From: JAZGEG01 sp964346665
GTDB taxonomy: Archaea > Aenigmatarchaeota > Aenigmatarchaeia > QMZP01 > QMZT01
Reading direction: 5' to 3'
Assembly: GCA_964346665.1 (NCBI GenBank)
Contig: CAYFVC010000068.1
Location: 1-25,867, forward strand
Length of the DNA: 25,867 bases
Part shown: positions 13,590 through 21,775 of the stretch, one piece after another
Position numbering within the stretch: position 1 is the first letter of the stretch
Layout of the letters: every line of letters begins with the position of its first letter
Notes under the pieces: generated by a model
What the model was told of the DNA's origin: nothing
Seen by the model: only the letters and a program-made list of their open reading frames with translations
Database searches by the model: none
Translations under genes and position numbers: made by a program

Positions 13590-15125
13590 ATGGTGTACGT
13601 TGATCACCCTCTAATTCGGAAAAAATCGCTGGAATCAAGGATGTACCAGGAGGCGATACTCGGAAGAGCGGTCGAAAACAATTTACTCTGCGTTTTGCCT
13701 ACAGGGCTCGGGAAAACCCCGATAGCGATAGTTTTGTCCGTTTTCCGTCTCGAGAAACACCCTGATTCGAAAATCCTTATCCTCGCTCCCACCAAGCCCT
13801 TGATCGAACAACATATGAACAGTTTTAAGGACGTGGTAGATCTACCGGAAAAAGACTTCGTCCTGCTTACGGGAGTGATCAAGCCAAGCGAAAGGAAGGA
13901 GTCCTACAGACATTCGAAAATTATTTTCGCAACCCCCCAAACCGTTGAGAACGATTTGAAAAACAACAGACTGAATATTTCGAAATTCTCGCTCGTGGTA
14001 TTCGATGAAGCCCACCATTCAATAGGGGATTACGCCTACCCATATATAGCGAAGGTTTATCTGGAAAACGCAAGAAACCCTCGGATACTCGGCCTGACCG
14101 CCTCTCCCGGAGGGACGAAGGAAAAGATCAAGGAGATAATGAAAAACCTTGGGATCAAATCAGTCGAGATACGAACGGAGGAGGACTTCGATGTCGCTCC
14201 CTGGGTCAAGAAAAAGCAAATAGAATGGGTTCACGTCGAGCTCCCTCAAACCTTCGTTAACATACGAGAAAGCCTGAGGAAGGCGTATGAGTACAGGCTG
14301 AAAAACCTTAGAAAAATCGGCTTTTCAAAACCGATCAGGCTGGTCACGAAGCGCGAGCTGCTCGATTTACAGAAGAAGCTCATCTCCTCGGAATCGAAAG
14401 GGTATAAAAAATTCTGGGGAGTTTCCCTCGTGTCCCAGGCAATAAAGATAGAGCATTCCCTTGGTTTACTGGAAACCCAGGGAATATCTTCGCTAGAAAC
14501 CTATTTCAAGAAACTGCGTTCGGAACAGACGAGGTCCTCGAAAAGTATTGTCAAGGACAAAAACATAAAGAACGCGATGTACTTGACAGGCGAACTCGTA
14601 GCAGAGGGTTTCAGACATCCGAAAATCACGAAGCTCTGCGAAATCATTAGGAATCAGTTCGAGGGAAACCCTCTTTCGAAAATAATAGTCTTCGCAAACT
14701 ACAGGAACATGGTTAAGGAAATAGTAAACGTCCTCTCAGAGGTTAAAAATTCGAAACCTGTCGAATTCATGGGCCAGAGAGAAGGCATCACTCAAAAAGA
14801 GCAGAAGAAAAGGATCGAGGAGTTCAAATCAGGGAAATACAACACACTGGTCACAACCTCTGTGGGGGAAGAGGGTATCGATATCCCTGAGATGGAGCTG
14901 GCGGTTTTCTACGAACCCGTTCCTAGCGAGATTCGTTCGATCCAGAGGAGGGGGAGGGTTGGGAGGACGAAGCTTGGAAGGATAATGATGCTGATCACAA
15001 GGAAAACAAGAGACGAGGCATATTACTGGACAGCGCACAGGAAAGAAAAGGTTATGAAGAAAACCTTGTATGAGATGAGGAGAGATTACGTTAGGAAGCA
15101 GAAAAGCCTGAGTGATTTCGATTAA
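13590..15125 (+). CDS. hef: Hef/FANCM-type helicase without nuclease domain
   Basis: This superfamily 2 helicase processes stalled forks and branched DNA. Motifs in order are Walker A 'PTGLGKT' (37-43), 'APTKPL', 'DEAHH' (139-143), 'LTASPGG' (169-175), a helical insertion of Hef type (about 215-335), 'VEFMGQREGITQKEQ', 'TTSVGEEGIDIPE' and motif VI 'QRRGRVGR' (452-459). Pyrococcus Hef continues with an XPF-type nuclease and HhH domain to about 760 residues; this protein stops at 511. The stop is followed by a hairpin-T tract, and no ERCC4 coding lies downstream, so it is not a local frameshift. The last eight residues, QKSLSDFD, resemble a PCNA-binding PIP box. It starts at an ATG preceded by TATA-like AATAATAAAT; no Shine-Dalgarno. 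Confidence 0.94.
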   Translation: MVYVDHPLIRKKSLESRMYQEAILGRAVENNLLCVLPTGLGKTPIAIVLSVFRLEKHPDSKILILAPTKPLIEQHMNSFKDVVDLPEKDFVLLTGVIKPSERKESYRHSKIIFATPQTVENDLKNNRLNISKFSLVVFDEAHHSIGDYAYPYIAKVYLENARNPRILGLTASPGGTKEKIKEIMKNLGIKSVEIRTEEDFDVAPWVKKKQIEWVHVELPQTFVNIRESLRKAYEYRLKNLRKIGFSKPIRLVTKRELLDLQKKLISSESKGYKKFWGVSLVSQAIKIEHSLGLLETQGISSLETYFKKLRSEQTRSSKSIVKDKNIKNAMYLTGELVAEGFRHPKITKLCEIIRNQFEGNPLSKIIVFANYRNMVKEIVNVLSEVKNSKPVEFMGQREGITQKEQKKRIEEFKSGKYNTLVTTSVGEEGIDIPEMELAVFYEPVPSEIRSIQRRGRVGRTKLGRIMMLITRKTRDEAYYWTAHRKEKVMKKTLYEMRRDYVRKQKSLSDFD

Positions 15126-15141
15126 ACCTTTCGGGTTTTTT
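15124..15141 (+). terminator. Hairpin and T-tract terminator of hef
   Basis: Overlapping the hef stop, AAACC and GGTTT form a 5-base-pair stem around a TTTCG loop, running into a six-T tract (15136-15141). It sits in the 39-base gap before the next gene on the same strand. Confidence 0.5.
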
Positions 15142-15164
15142 AGTTCCATAACCAAATTATAATC

Positions 15165-15455
15165 ATGGCGGTAGGGACATACGTTTGCAAGAAATGCAAC
15201 CGCAACTACAACATACGCGACTCTGAATCCTATAAGACAGATCTCTACATAATGATTTTCTTATGTGTGTTCGTCACAATATTCATAGTTTCAATCCCGC
15301 TCCTTCTGGTAACAGTCCCTATAACCTATTACTTCTACCGCAAGCGAAAAGAACTCGGGGGAAAAACCTATTATTGTCAAGTTTGCAGAACCCCTCTCGA
15401 AAAAACAGGCAAGATAGAGATAGAAAAGGAAGAGCTTTTAAAGGAAGGAGTTTGA
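15165..15455 (+). CDS. Small membrane protein with a zinc ribbon split by the membrane segment
   Basis: I do not recognise a named family. The 96-residue protein has a CKKC pair (C8, C11), a long hydrophobic stretch (about 26-58), then basic 'YRKRKELGGK' and a second pair, CQVC (C71, C74). The two CxxC knuckles look like halves of one zinc ribbon. If they bind one zinc they must be on the same side, so the hydrophobic part would be a hairpin of two short helices, with a break at 'SIP' (43-45). The end is acidic and Lys-rich. It lies after the hef terminator and 40 bases before gatD on the same strand. Function cannot be inferred from context. Confidence 0.72.
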   Translation: MAVGTYVCKKCNRNYNIRDSESYKTDLYIMIFLCVFVTIFIVSIPLLLVTVPITYYFYRKRKELGGKTYYCQVCRTPLEKTGKIEIEKEELLKEGV

Positions 15456-15495
15456 CCACGGTTAAATTATTATATTCTAATTGCAATATCTAATT

Positions 15496-16872
15496 ATGTA
15501 TTCTCATGAAATCCATAGAATCCTGAAAAGGAAAAAGATCGGAGTAGGTGATCGCGTTCTCATCGAAAAATCGAAAAAGCGTTACTTCGGACTGCTCATG
15601 CCTAAACCGGAGTTCGGTAATCCTAATGCTATCGTGATAAAACTGGACAACGGCTATAACATAGGTTTTGATATGAAGGGTTTGAAAATCTCGAAATCGA
15701 AAACGAAGGAACCGGGAGCGATAGAAGAAGAGGCGGAATACGAATTCGGGAGAACCAAGAAAAGTTTGCTTAAGACCGAATTCGATCCGAGAAAGCCGAA
15801 GGTATCGCTCCTCTCAACTGGGGGAACGATAATCTCGCGAGTGGATTACAGGACTGGAGGGGTCTACGCTGTTGAAAACCCTAAAGAACTCCTTCACAAC
15901 GTCCCCGAGCTCGTGAAAATAGTCAACCTGAAAATGTCGAACCCCATGAACAAGATGAGCGAGGATTTCGATCACGAAGACTGGCAAGAGCTGGCGAAAT
16001 TCGTGGCGAAAGAACTGAACTCCAGAAAGAAAGGCGTAATAATCACTCACGGAACCGACACATTGCATTACACTTCTTCCGCTTTGTCGTTCTTTTTACG
16101 GAATCTCTACAAACCTGTCGTCCTTGTTGGCGCGCAAAGATCGAGCGACAGGGGCTCGTCAGACGCTGGAATGAATCTGGTCTGCGCTTCTCACGTGGCG
16201 ATATCCAACATCGGGGAAGTTGGGATCTGCATGCACGGAGGCACTAGCGACAAATTCTGCTATTTCATGAGGGGAACGAAAGCTCGGAAAATGCACACAA
16301 CGAGAAGGGACGCGTTCCGATCGGTGAACGAACCGCCACTAGCGAAAATATTCACGGACGGGAAGATCGAGGTGATGAACAAAAATTTCAAGGAAAGGAA
16401 AGATAAACGAGTGGAGCTAGATACGAAGATTGATGAGAATGTTGCCTTGTTAAAGGTTTATCCGGGTTCTTATCCTAAGGTCGTAGACTTCCATGTCAAG
16501 AACGGATGCAAGGGCTTCGTTCTTGAAGCAACAGGCATGGGCCACGTCCCTACCGAGGTCTCGAAAAGACCCTGGACCACCGTGATCAAAAAGTATTCAG
16601 AACAGGGTATTCCATTTGTTATAACGTCCCAGACGATTTACGGGAGAGTGAACCCGTATGTTTACGCGAACCTCCGGAAACTATTCATCGAATCTAAAGC
16701 GATCCCTGGGGAGGACATGTTAAGCGAAACTGCGTACGTGAAACTGATGTGGGTTCTTGCGAAAACAAAGGATTTAGAAAAAATACGAAAGCTAATGCTG
16801 ACCAATTACGCAGGGGAGATCACCCCGAGAACCGAAATAGACACGTTTTCTGTTGAGGGATTGAATAAGTGA
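15496..16872 (+). CDS. gatD: Glu-tRNA(Gln) amidotransferase subunit D
   Basis: GatD is the asparaginase-like subunit of archaeal GatDE. It releases ammonia from an amide donor, which GatE uses to turn Glu-tRNA(Gln) into Gln-tRNA(Gln). An N-terminal beta-barrel domain (about 1-95) precedes the asparaginase fold. Catalytic residues are visible: T111 in 'LSTGGTIIS', T187-D188 in 'THGTDTLHY', the 'SSDRGSSDAGMNL' loop, and a lysine in 'RKMHTTRRDAF' (K265). At 458 residues it is complete. I choose the ATG at 15496; the TTG at 15481 would add five residues without a ribosome site. gatE is not adjacent: it begins at 25692, beyond the ATPase operon. The N-terminal domain separates GatD from plain asparaginases. 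Confidence 0.96.
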   Translation: MYSHEIHRILKRKKIGVGDRVLIEKSKKRYFGLLMPKPEFGNPNAIVIKLDNGYNIGFDMKGLKISKSKTKEPGAIEEEAEYEFGRTKKSLLKTEFDPRKPKVSLLSTGGTIISRVDYRTGGVYAVENPKELLHNVPELVKIVNLKMSNPMNKMSEDFDHEDWQELAKFVAKELNSRKKGVIITHGTDTLHYTSSALSFFLRNLYKPVVLVGAQRSSDRGSSDAGMNLVCASHVAISNIGEVGICMHGGTSDKFCYFMRGTKARKMHTTRRDAFRSVNEPPLAKIFTDGKIEVMNKNFKERKDKRVELDTKIDENVALLKVYPGSYPKVVDFHVKNGCKGFVLEATGMGHVPTEVSKRPWTTVIKKYSEQGIPFVITSQTIYGRVNPYVYANLRKLFIESKAIPGEDMLSETAYVKLMWVLAKTKDLEKIRKLMLTNYAGEITPRTEIDTFSVEGLNK

Positions 16873-16882
16873 TTCGAAAAAT

Positions 16883-17185
16883 TTACCTGACTTTCTGCTC
16901 TCCCTTAGCTCTCCTGTCACCAAACCAGAGCGCCGTCCCACCCGCACTCTCGAGCTTCCTGGTTTCCGCTAGAGCTTTCAGTCTGGATCTTATTTTCCTA
17001 AGTTTGTGGCTGTTCTTGCTCTTCAGGTATTCCCTGACTTCCTTGCTGATCTCACGAATTTCGAGGTCTTTGGGGTATCTTTTCGCGTATTTCCTGCAGA
17101 GGCTGGCGAGATCTTTCAGGTTCTTCTCCTGGGCCGCCTTCAGAATGTCCTCTATGATCCAGTGGCTCGCGAACATAAGTTTCAC
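16883..17185 (-). CDS. Unknown basic helical protein, last gene of the ATPase operon
   Basis: I do not recognise this 100-residue protein. Residues 1-80 look all-helical and basic, with heptad-like stretches ('LKDLASLCRKYAKRYP', 'SHKLRKIRSRLKALAE'), and the end is glycine-rich with 'GGTALWFGDRRAKG'. There is no membrane segment. Its GTG start overlaps the atpD stop as GTGA, so it is coupled to the ATP synthase genes; an ATG at 17176, three codons in, is an alternative start. Methanosarcina operons also end in an extra small gene (ahaG), but I see no similarity that I could defend. A role in ATPase assembly is possible only by position. It is convergent with gatD, 10 bases away. Confidence 0.7.
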   Translation of the reverse strand: MKLMFASHWIIEDILKAAQEKNLKDLASLCRKYAKRYPKDLEIREISKEVREYLKSKNSHKLRKIRSRLKALAETRKLESAGGTALWFGDRRAKGEQKVR

Positions 17186-17811
17186 TTCCTCATCTTCTTC
17201 TTTTTTATCACCTTTAATCGGAAGAAGTTCTCCCTCTCTATCTCCTGTAACCTGAATTCTATGTATTTCCTAGTAAAATCTAGATTCGGTATTAATATAT
17301 ATTCCAAAGCATTTGTCCGCCTCTTAACCTTCTTTATCTCGTTGCCGACCCTCCTCACCGTTTCCTCGCTCTCTATAAGTCTCATAAGCTGTTTGGAAGC
17401 GGATGAGAAATTGTTCATGGCCTCCTCCAGCTTCGGGGTCATGAAAATCAGGGTGTATTTCAATTCCTCTATTTCTTCTCCCTTAACTATCTGAGGGATT
17501 TTGACACCCATTATATTCTGGAAAGAGAATTCTATTTCTTTCGCCTGAGGCGTGCTTTCCGCAACGCTTTGTATTTCAGGAGACCCCATCAGGGCTTTAG
17601 CTTTTACGAGATTAACCCTTCCGTGAGCCAGGGTCTCCGACAGTTCGCTCCTTATGCCCTTGGCTTTATCAACGACCTTGAAGAATTCGGTTATCAAAGC
17701 ATCTCTCTTTTCCTTCAGGAGTTTATGACCTTTGGTCGCAAGTCTCATGCGATTCTTTGTCTTCATGAGATCCATTCTTGTCAAGTGAACGCCTTCAATA
17801 ATCTTAGGCAT
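17182..17811 (-). CDS. atpD: A-type ATP synthase subunit D (central stalk)
   Basis: Subunit D, with F, forms the rotating central shaft inside the A3B3 head. The N-terminal 'TRMDLMKTKNRMRLATKGHKLLKEKRDALI' region is the family hallmark. A long antiparallel coiled coil follows, ending with 'RRVGNEIKKVKRRTNALEYILIP' and 'TRKYIEFRLQEIERENFFRLKVIKKK'. At 209 residues it is complete. It follows atpB with one base between stop and start. Confidence 0.97.
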   Translation of the reverse strand: MPKIIEGVHLTRMDLMKTKNRMRLATKGHKLLKEKRDALITEFFKVVDKAKGIRSELSETLAHGRVNLVKAKALMGSPEIQSVAESTPQAKEIEFSFQNIMGVKIPQIVKGEEIEELKYTLIFMTPKLEEAMNNFSSASKQLMRLIESEETVRRVGNEIKKVKRRTNALEYILIPNLDFTRKYIEFRLQEIERENFFRLKVIKKKKMRK

Positions 17812-17812
17812 A

Positions 17813-19195
17813 CTACTTCCCCTTCTTCGGAAGGTATTTCTTTATCAATTCGAGGGATATTCGCTTCAGTTCCCTCTCTGGTAATATGCTCAGTAAATCC
17901 CACCCGACCTTGAGCGTGTTCTCAATCGTTCTGTCGTCATCCTTTCTCTGGTTGACGAACTCGCTTTCGAATCTCTCAGCGAACTTCAAGAATGTTTTAT
18001 CCCTTTCCGTCAACGCCTCCTCTCCCACGACAGCGACCAAGTCCCTTAGGTCTCGGCCTTCGGCGTAGGCCGCGTAAAGCTGGTTCGAAACGTCGGCGTG
18101 GTCTTCCCTTGTTCTCTCCTTCCCTATACCTTCCTGCATGAGCCTCGAAAGCGATGGGAGGACATCAACAGGAGGGTATATCCCTTTCCTGTGTAGTTCC
18201 CTGCTCAGGACAATCTGGCCCTCTGTTATGTAACCCGTAAGGTCTGGGATGGGATGTGTTATGTCGTCGGAAGGCATGGTTAGAATAGGAAGCTGGGTGA
18301 TACTCCCTTTCTTCCCTATTATCTTGCCCGCTCTTTCGTAGTTCATTGCAAGATCGGTGTACATGTAACCAGGATAACCCCTTCTCCCCGGAACCTCTTC
18401 CCTTGCAGCTGATATCTCCCTCAACGCTTCACAGTAGTTTGTCATGTCCGTGAGTATAACGAGTACGTGCATCCCGTGTTCGAAAGCGAGGAACTCCGCT
18501 GTTGTTAAAGCGATCCTCGGCGTGATAATCCTTTCGATTGTGGGATCGTCCGCGAGGTTAAGGAATGTTACGATCCTCTCCAAAGCGCCTGTACGTTCAA
18601 AGTCTTTCCTGAAGAAGTTCGCTTCTTCCGAGGTTATGCCCATCGCCGCGAATATTACAGCGAATTCCTCCTTCGAGCTGGGAACCTTCGCCTGTCTTGC
18701 GATTTGCGCTGCGAGGTCGTTGTGCGGTAGGCCGGCCCCTGAAAATATGGGAAGCTTCTGTCCCCTAGCGAGAGTGTTCATACCATCCATTGATGAAATA
18801 CCTGTTTGTATAAAATCCCTAGGGTATACCCTGCTTGTCGGGTTTATCGGGTACCCGTTTATGTCGAGTCGTGCTTCCGGAACAATCTCTTTCTTTCCAT
18901 CTCTCGGCCTGCCAGCTCCATCAAAAATCCTACCGAGCATTCCAATCCCAACGGGTATCTTCATGGTGTCCCCAAGGAATTTCGCCTTCGTTATCTTCGT
19001 ATCAAGTCCAGAAGTCCCTTCGAAGACCTGAACCACCGCCTTGTCTTCCATAGCGTCAAGGACCTGTCCGTGTTTTCTTTCTCCCCCTTTAACTTCGATT
19101 TCAACAACTTCTCCGTACTTCACGTTTTTCACGCCTTCCACAATCATCAGAGGTCCTGTGACCTCAACCACGCTTGTGTATTCTCTCACGACCAT
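17813..19195 (-). CDS. atpB: A-type ATP synthase subunit B (regulatory head subunit)
   Basis: Subunit B alternates with A in the hexameric head and carries the non-catalytic nucleotide site. 'REYTSVVEVTGPLMIVEGV' starts the beta-barrel. In place of a Walker A motif it has 'FSGAGLPHNDLAAQIARQ', the B-subunit hallmark. 'DMTNYCEALREISAAREEVPGRRGYPGYMYTDLA' and 'GSITQLPILTMPSDDITHPIPDLTGYITEGQ' are canonical. From the ATG at 19195 it has 460 residues. A GTG at 19204 overlaps the atpA stop (GTGA), and an ATG lies at 19198. The GGTGAT sequence at 19205-19200 is spaced best for 19195. Only a few N-terminal residues are in doubt. Confidence 0.97.
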   Translation of the reverse strand: MVVREYTSVVEVTGPLMIVEGVKNVKYGEVVEIEVKGGERKHGQVLDAMEDKAVVQVFEGTSGLDTKITKAKFLGDTMKIPVGIGMLGRIFDGAGRPRDGKKEIVPEARLDINGYPINPTSRVYPRDFIQTGISSMDGMNTLARGQKLPIFSGAGLPHNDLAAQIARQAKVPSSKEEFAVIFAAMGITSEEANFFRKDFERTGALERIVTFLNLADDPTIERIITPRIALTTAEFLAFEHGMHVLVILTDMTNYCEALREISAAREEVPGRRGYPGYMYTDLAMNYERAGKIIGKKGSITQLPILTMPSDDITHPIPDLTGYITEGQIVLSRELHRKGIYPPVDVLPSLSRLMQEGIGKERTREDHADVSNQLYAAYAEGRDLRDLVAVVGEEALTERDKTFLKFAERFESEFVNQRKDDDRTIENTLKVGWDLLSILPERELKRISLELIKKYLPKKGK

Positions 19196-19200
19196 CATTA

Positions 19201-20937
19201 TCACCCTAATCTCTCCTTCAAATCCTTTGTTATCTCATTTATCCTTTTCTCAAAGTCTTTGTCTTTCAATTCTTTCATCCTCGCTATCTTGTCTATGACC
19301 TCGAGCTTCGTTATTTCATTCAGGCTCACTCCCTTCGCCAAAGACAATCCAGCCCTTTCATAGAATTTAAGGATCACTTTCATCATTTCGTACTGCTTTT
19401 CCAGAGGACAGAAGGTATCTATATCATGATACGCGTTCTGCTGAAGGAAATCCTCCCTTATCATCCTAGCTACTTCAAGAAGAAGCCTTTCCCTTTCGGG
19501 AAGCGCGTCCGGACCGACAAGTTGAACGATTTCCCTCAGTTCGGATTCTTTTTGAAGCATGGTCATTGCCTCGTCCCTGAGTTCCATCCAATTCTTGCTG
19601 ACCTCCTTCGTGAACCAGTCCGAAACGTGTTCCTTGTACAAGGAATACGAAGTCAGCCAGTTTATCGCGGGGAAATGCCGCCTGTCGGCAAGTGTTGTGT
19701 CCAACGCCCAGAAGACCCTCGTTATTTTCAGTGTGTTTTGCGTGACAGGTTCGGAGAAATCCCCTCCTGGAGGCGATACCGCTCCTATAATGCTCACGGA
19801 TCCTTTCTTGTCCTTGCTCCCGAGGGTCAAGACCCTCCCTGCCCTCTCATAGAATTCCGCCAGCCTGGAAGCCAGGTGAGCTGGGTAACCTTCCTCCCCA
19901 GGCATTTCCTCCAGCCTTGAGGAAATCTCTCGCATGGCTTCTGCCCATCTCGAGGTCGAATCCGCCATAACCGCGGTATCATAACCCATGTCTCGATAGT
20001 ACTCAGCGATGGTTATCCCGGTGTAAACAGACGCTTCACGAGCGGCTACGGGCATGTTTGACGTGTTCGCGATGAGGACTGATCTCTCTAGCAATGGTTC
20101 TCCTGTTTTCGGGTCTTTCAACTTCGGGAAGTCCCTCAGAACCTCGCACATCTCGTTCCCTCGTTCCCCACACCCTACGTAAACAATGATATCCGCATCA
20201 ACCCACCTAGCTAGCTGATGCTGAGCAACGGTCTTCCCCGTCCCGAAACCTCCGGGTATCGCTGATGTTCCTCCTTTTGCAATAGGGAAAAACGTATCGA
20301 ATATCCTCTGACCTGTTATGAGCGGGACTTCTGGAGCGAGCTTATCCCTGTAAGGCCTGAGCTTTCGGATAGGCCATTTCTGCGTTGCGCTCACATTGTA
20401 AACTTTCGAACCCTTTCTGACTTTACATAAAGTCTCGTCCGCAGTGAATTTCCCTTTTCCTATCCATTGTATTTTCCCTTCAATTCCGTACGGAATCATG
20501 ACCCTGTTCTTGATTATTTTCGTTTCCTGTATCTCCCCTATTACATCCCCTGCTTTCACCTCGTCCCCTTTCTTTTTCAGGGGTTTGAAATCCCACTTCT
20601 TTTTCTTATCGATAGGGTCCGCGACAATCCCCCTGGCTATGAACTCCCCTGTCCTCTCCTGAATTATTTCCAGCGGACGTTGAACGCCGTCGTATATGGA
20701 TTTTATTGCCCCCGGTCCCAATTCGACCGAAAGGGGCGAACCAGTTTCCTCCACAGGTTCGCCGGGGGATAAACCTGTTGTTTCCTCGTAAACCTGAATT
20801 GAGGCGACATCCTTCTTCAGCCGTATTATCTCTCCAAGGAGTTTTTCCTTCCCCACCTTCACAAGCTCATAAATCTTCGAGCCTTTCATCCCACCGGCCT
20901 CAACCAATGACCCCGCAATCCTTATGATCTTTCCCAT
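19201..20937 (-). CDS. atpA: A-type ATP synthase subunit A (catalytic)
   Basis: This is the catalytic head subunit of the archaeal ATP synthase. The N-terminal 'KIIRIAGSLVEAGGM' is followed by the long A-specific insertion ('NRVMIPYGIEGKIQWIGKGKF') and the P-loop GGFGTGKT (229-236). 'YVGCGERGNEMCEVL' carries the catalytic-Glu region, followed by 'ADSTSRWAEAMREISSRLEEMPGEEGYPAHLASRLAEFYERAG'. At 578 residues it is the usual length, with no intein in the P-loop, where some Thermococcales carry one. It starts 4 bases after the atpF stop, with a short SD-like stretch (GGGTGAG) ahead of the ATG. Confidence 0.98.
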   Translation of the reverse strand: MGKIIRIAGSLVEAGGMKGSKIYELVKVGKEKLLGEIIRLKKDVASIQVYEETTGLSPGEPVEETGSPLSVELGPGAIKSIYDGVQRPLEIIQERTGEFIARGIVADPIDKKKKWDFKPLKKKGDEVKAGDVIGEIQETKIIKNRVMIPYGIEGKIQWIGKGKFTADETLCKVRKGSKVYNVSATQKWPIRKLRPYRDKLAPEVPLITGQRIFDTFFPIAKGGTSAIPGGFGTGKTVAQHQLARWVDADIIVYVGCGERGNEMCEVLRDFPKLKDPKTGEPLLERSVLIANTSNMPVAAREASVYTGITIAEYYRDMGYDTAVMADSTSRWAEAMREISSRLEEMPGEEGYPAHLASRLAEFYERAGRVLTLGSKDKKGSVSIIGAVSPPGGDFSEPVTQNTLKITRVFWALDTTLADRRHFPAINWLTSYSLYKEHVSDWFTKEVSKNWMELRDEAMTMLQKESELREIVQLVGPDALPERERLLLEVARMIREDFLQQNAYHDIDTFCPLEKQYEMMKVILKFYERAGLSLAKGVSLNEITKLEVIDKIARMKELKDKDFEKRINEITKDLKERLG

Positions 20938-20941
20938 TTTC

Positions 20942-21232
20942 TCACCCTTTAACTATTTCAAACCCTATCACGTCCCTTATGATTTTGTTCACGATGTCCT
21001 CACCACCGCCTTTCGCATCGGGTGTTTCTATAACGATTTTGTCTTTCATCCTATCTATCCTCTTTCTAGCGGTTTGGTAGAGGGAATGGGTTATGACTAT
21101 GATTTCCGACTCTCCAAGCTTGTCCAGTATAGAACCGATAGTTTCAGATGTGGCTACATACGAATCCTTCAATCCAGCAAGCTTTAAACCGGTCACCGTT
21201 ATCTCATCCCCTATAACGAATACCTTCGTCAT
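20942..21232 (-). CDS. atpF: A-type ATP synthase subunit F
   Basis: Subunit F binds D in the central stalk and helps regulate rotation. 'KVFVIGDEITVTGLKLAGLK' is the canonical start of its Rossmann-like domain, and 'EIIVITHSLYQTARKRID' and 'DIVNKIIRDVIGFEI' complete it. At 96 residues it is full length. Its ATG overlaps the atpE stop by 4 bases. The gene lies between E and A, as in other archaea. Confidence 0.93.
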   Translation of the reverse strand: MTKVFVIGDEITVTGLKLAGLKDSYVATSETIGSILDKLGESEIIVITHSLYQTARKRIDRMKDKIVIETPDAKGGGEDIVNKIIRDVIGFEIVKG

Positions 21233-21771
21233 GCGAACAACACCTCCGCTATCCTGTGCCTTAACATCTCATTCAGTTGTTCCAGTTTTTTCGAAAGGGT
21301 GTTGTTGACTTCCGATCGTCCTTTCCTGCTCCTTACGATAACGCCGAAGTCATTCATCCCTAAGGGTTTCGCCCCCTTCAGCAAACGTACGTACTTCTTG
21401 TCCACGAAAACGACAGGATCTTCAATCTGTTTCTTCCCTTCCTCAGCGAGCTTCTTGAGTATTCTTTTCTTTTCCTTGCTGCTCAAATTCATGATTTTCT
21501 TCTTGGCGTTTTCCAAGACTTGCTCTATTATTTCATTCCTCTTATTATCGATGATTTCCTTCACCCTTAACTTCGAATCAGCCAGTATCCTCCTTTTTAC
21601 GAGTTCTGCTTCTATCTCCGCCCCCCTTATTATTTCCTCGCCCCGTTTTTTCGCCTCCGTTTCGAATTCATTTCTCACGCTTTTCACTTCATTCTCCGCT
21701 TCCTTCATTATTTCCTCTACTTCCTTCCTTCCGGATTCTCTTATCCTCTCCTCGATCTCTTTCATCCCCAT
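21229..21771 (-). CDS. atpE: A-type ATP synthase subunit E (peripheral stalk)
   Basis: Subunit E pairs with H to form the peripheral stalks. Residues 1-100 are one long charged helix ('IEERIRESGRKEVEEIMKEA', 'KKRGEEIIRGAEIEAELVKR'), followed by a globular C-terminal head with 'DFGVIVRSRKGRSEVNNTL' and 'EQLNEMLRHRIAEVLF', the E-subunit ending. At 180 residues it is normal length. GTGAT three bases ahead supports the first ATG. It follows atpC by 4 bases. In the archaeal operons I know, E precedes C; here the order is reversed. Confidence 0.93.
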   Translation of the reverse strand: MGMKEIEERIRESGRKEVEEIMKEAENEVKSVRNEFETEAKKRGEEIIRGAEIEAELVKRRILADSKLRVKEIIDNKRNEIIEQVLENAKKKIMNLSSKEKKRILKKLAEEGKKQIEDPVVFVDKKYVRLLKGAKPLGMNDFGVIVRSRKGRSEVNNTLSKKLEQLNEMLRHRIAEVLFA

Positions 21772-21775
21772 GATA

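Noticed and set aside
13590..15164. hef as a frameshifted full-length gene that lost its nuclease
   Set aside because: The stop is followed by a terminator-like hairpin and then a membrane zinc-ribbon gene; no XPF-like coding follows in any frame.
18444..19031. 195-residue plus-strand frame opposite atpB
   Set aside because: It is the antisense shadow of a highly conserved ATPase gene and has no recognisable domain.
19201..20937. Intein in atpA
   Set aside because: The P-loop and flanks are continuous and the protein is normal length.
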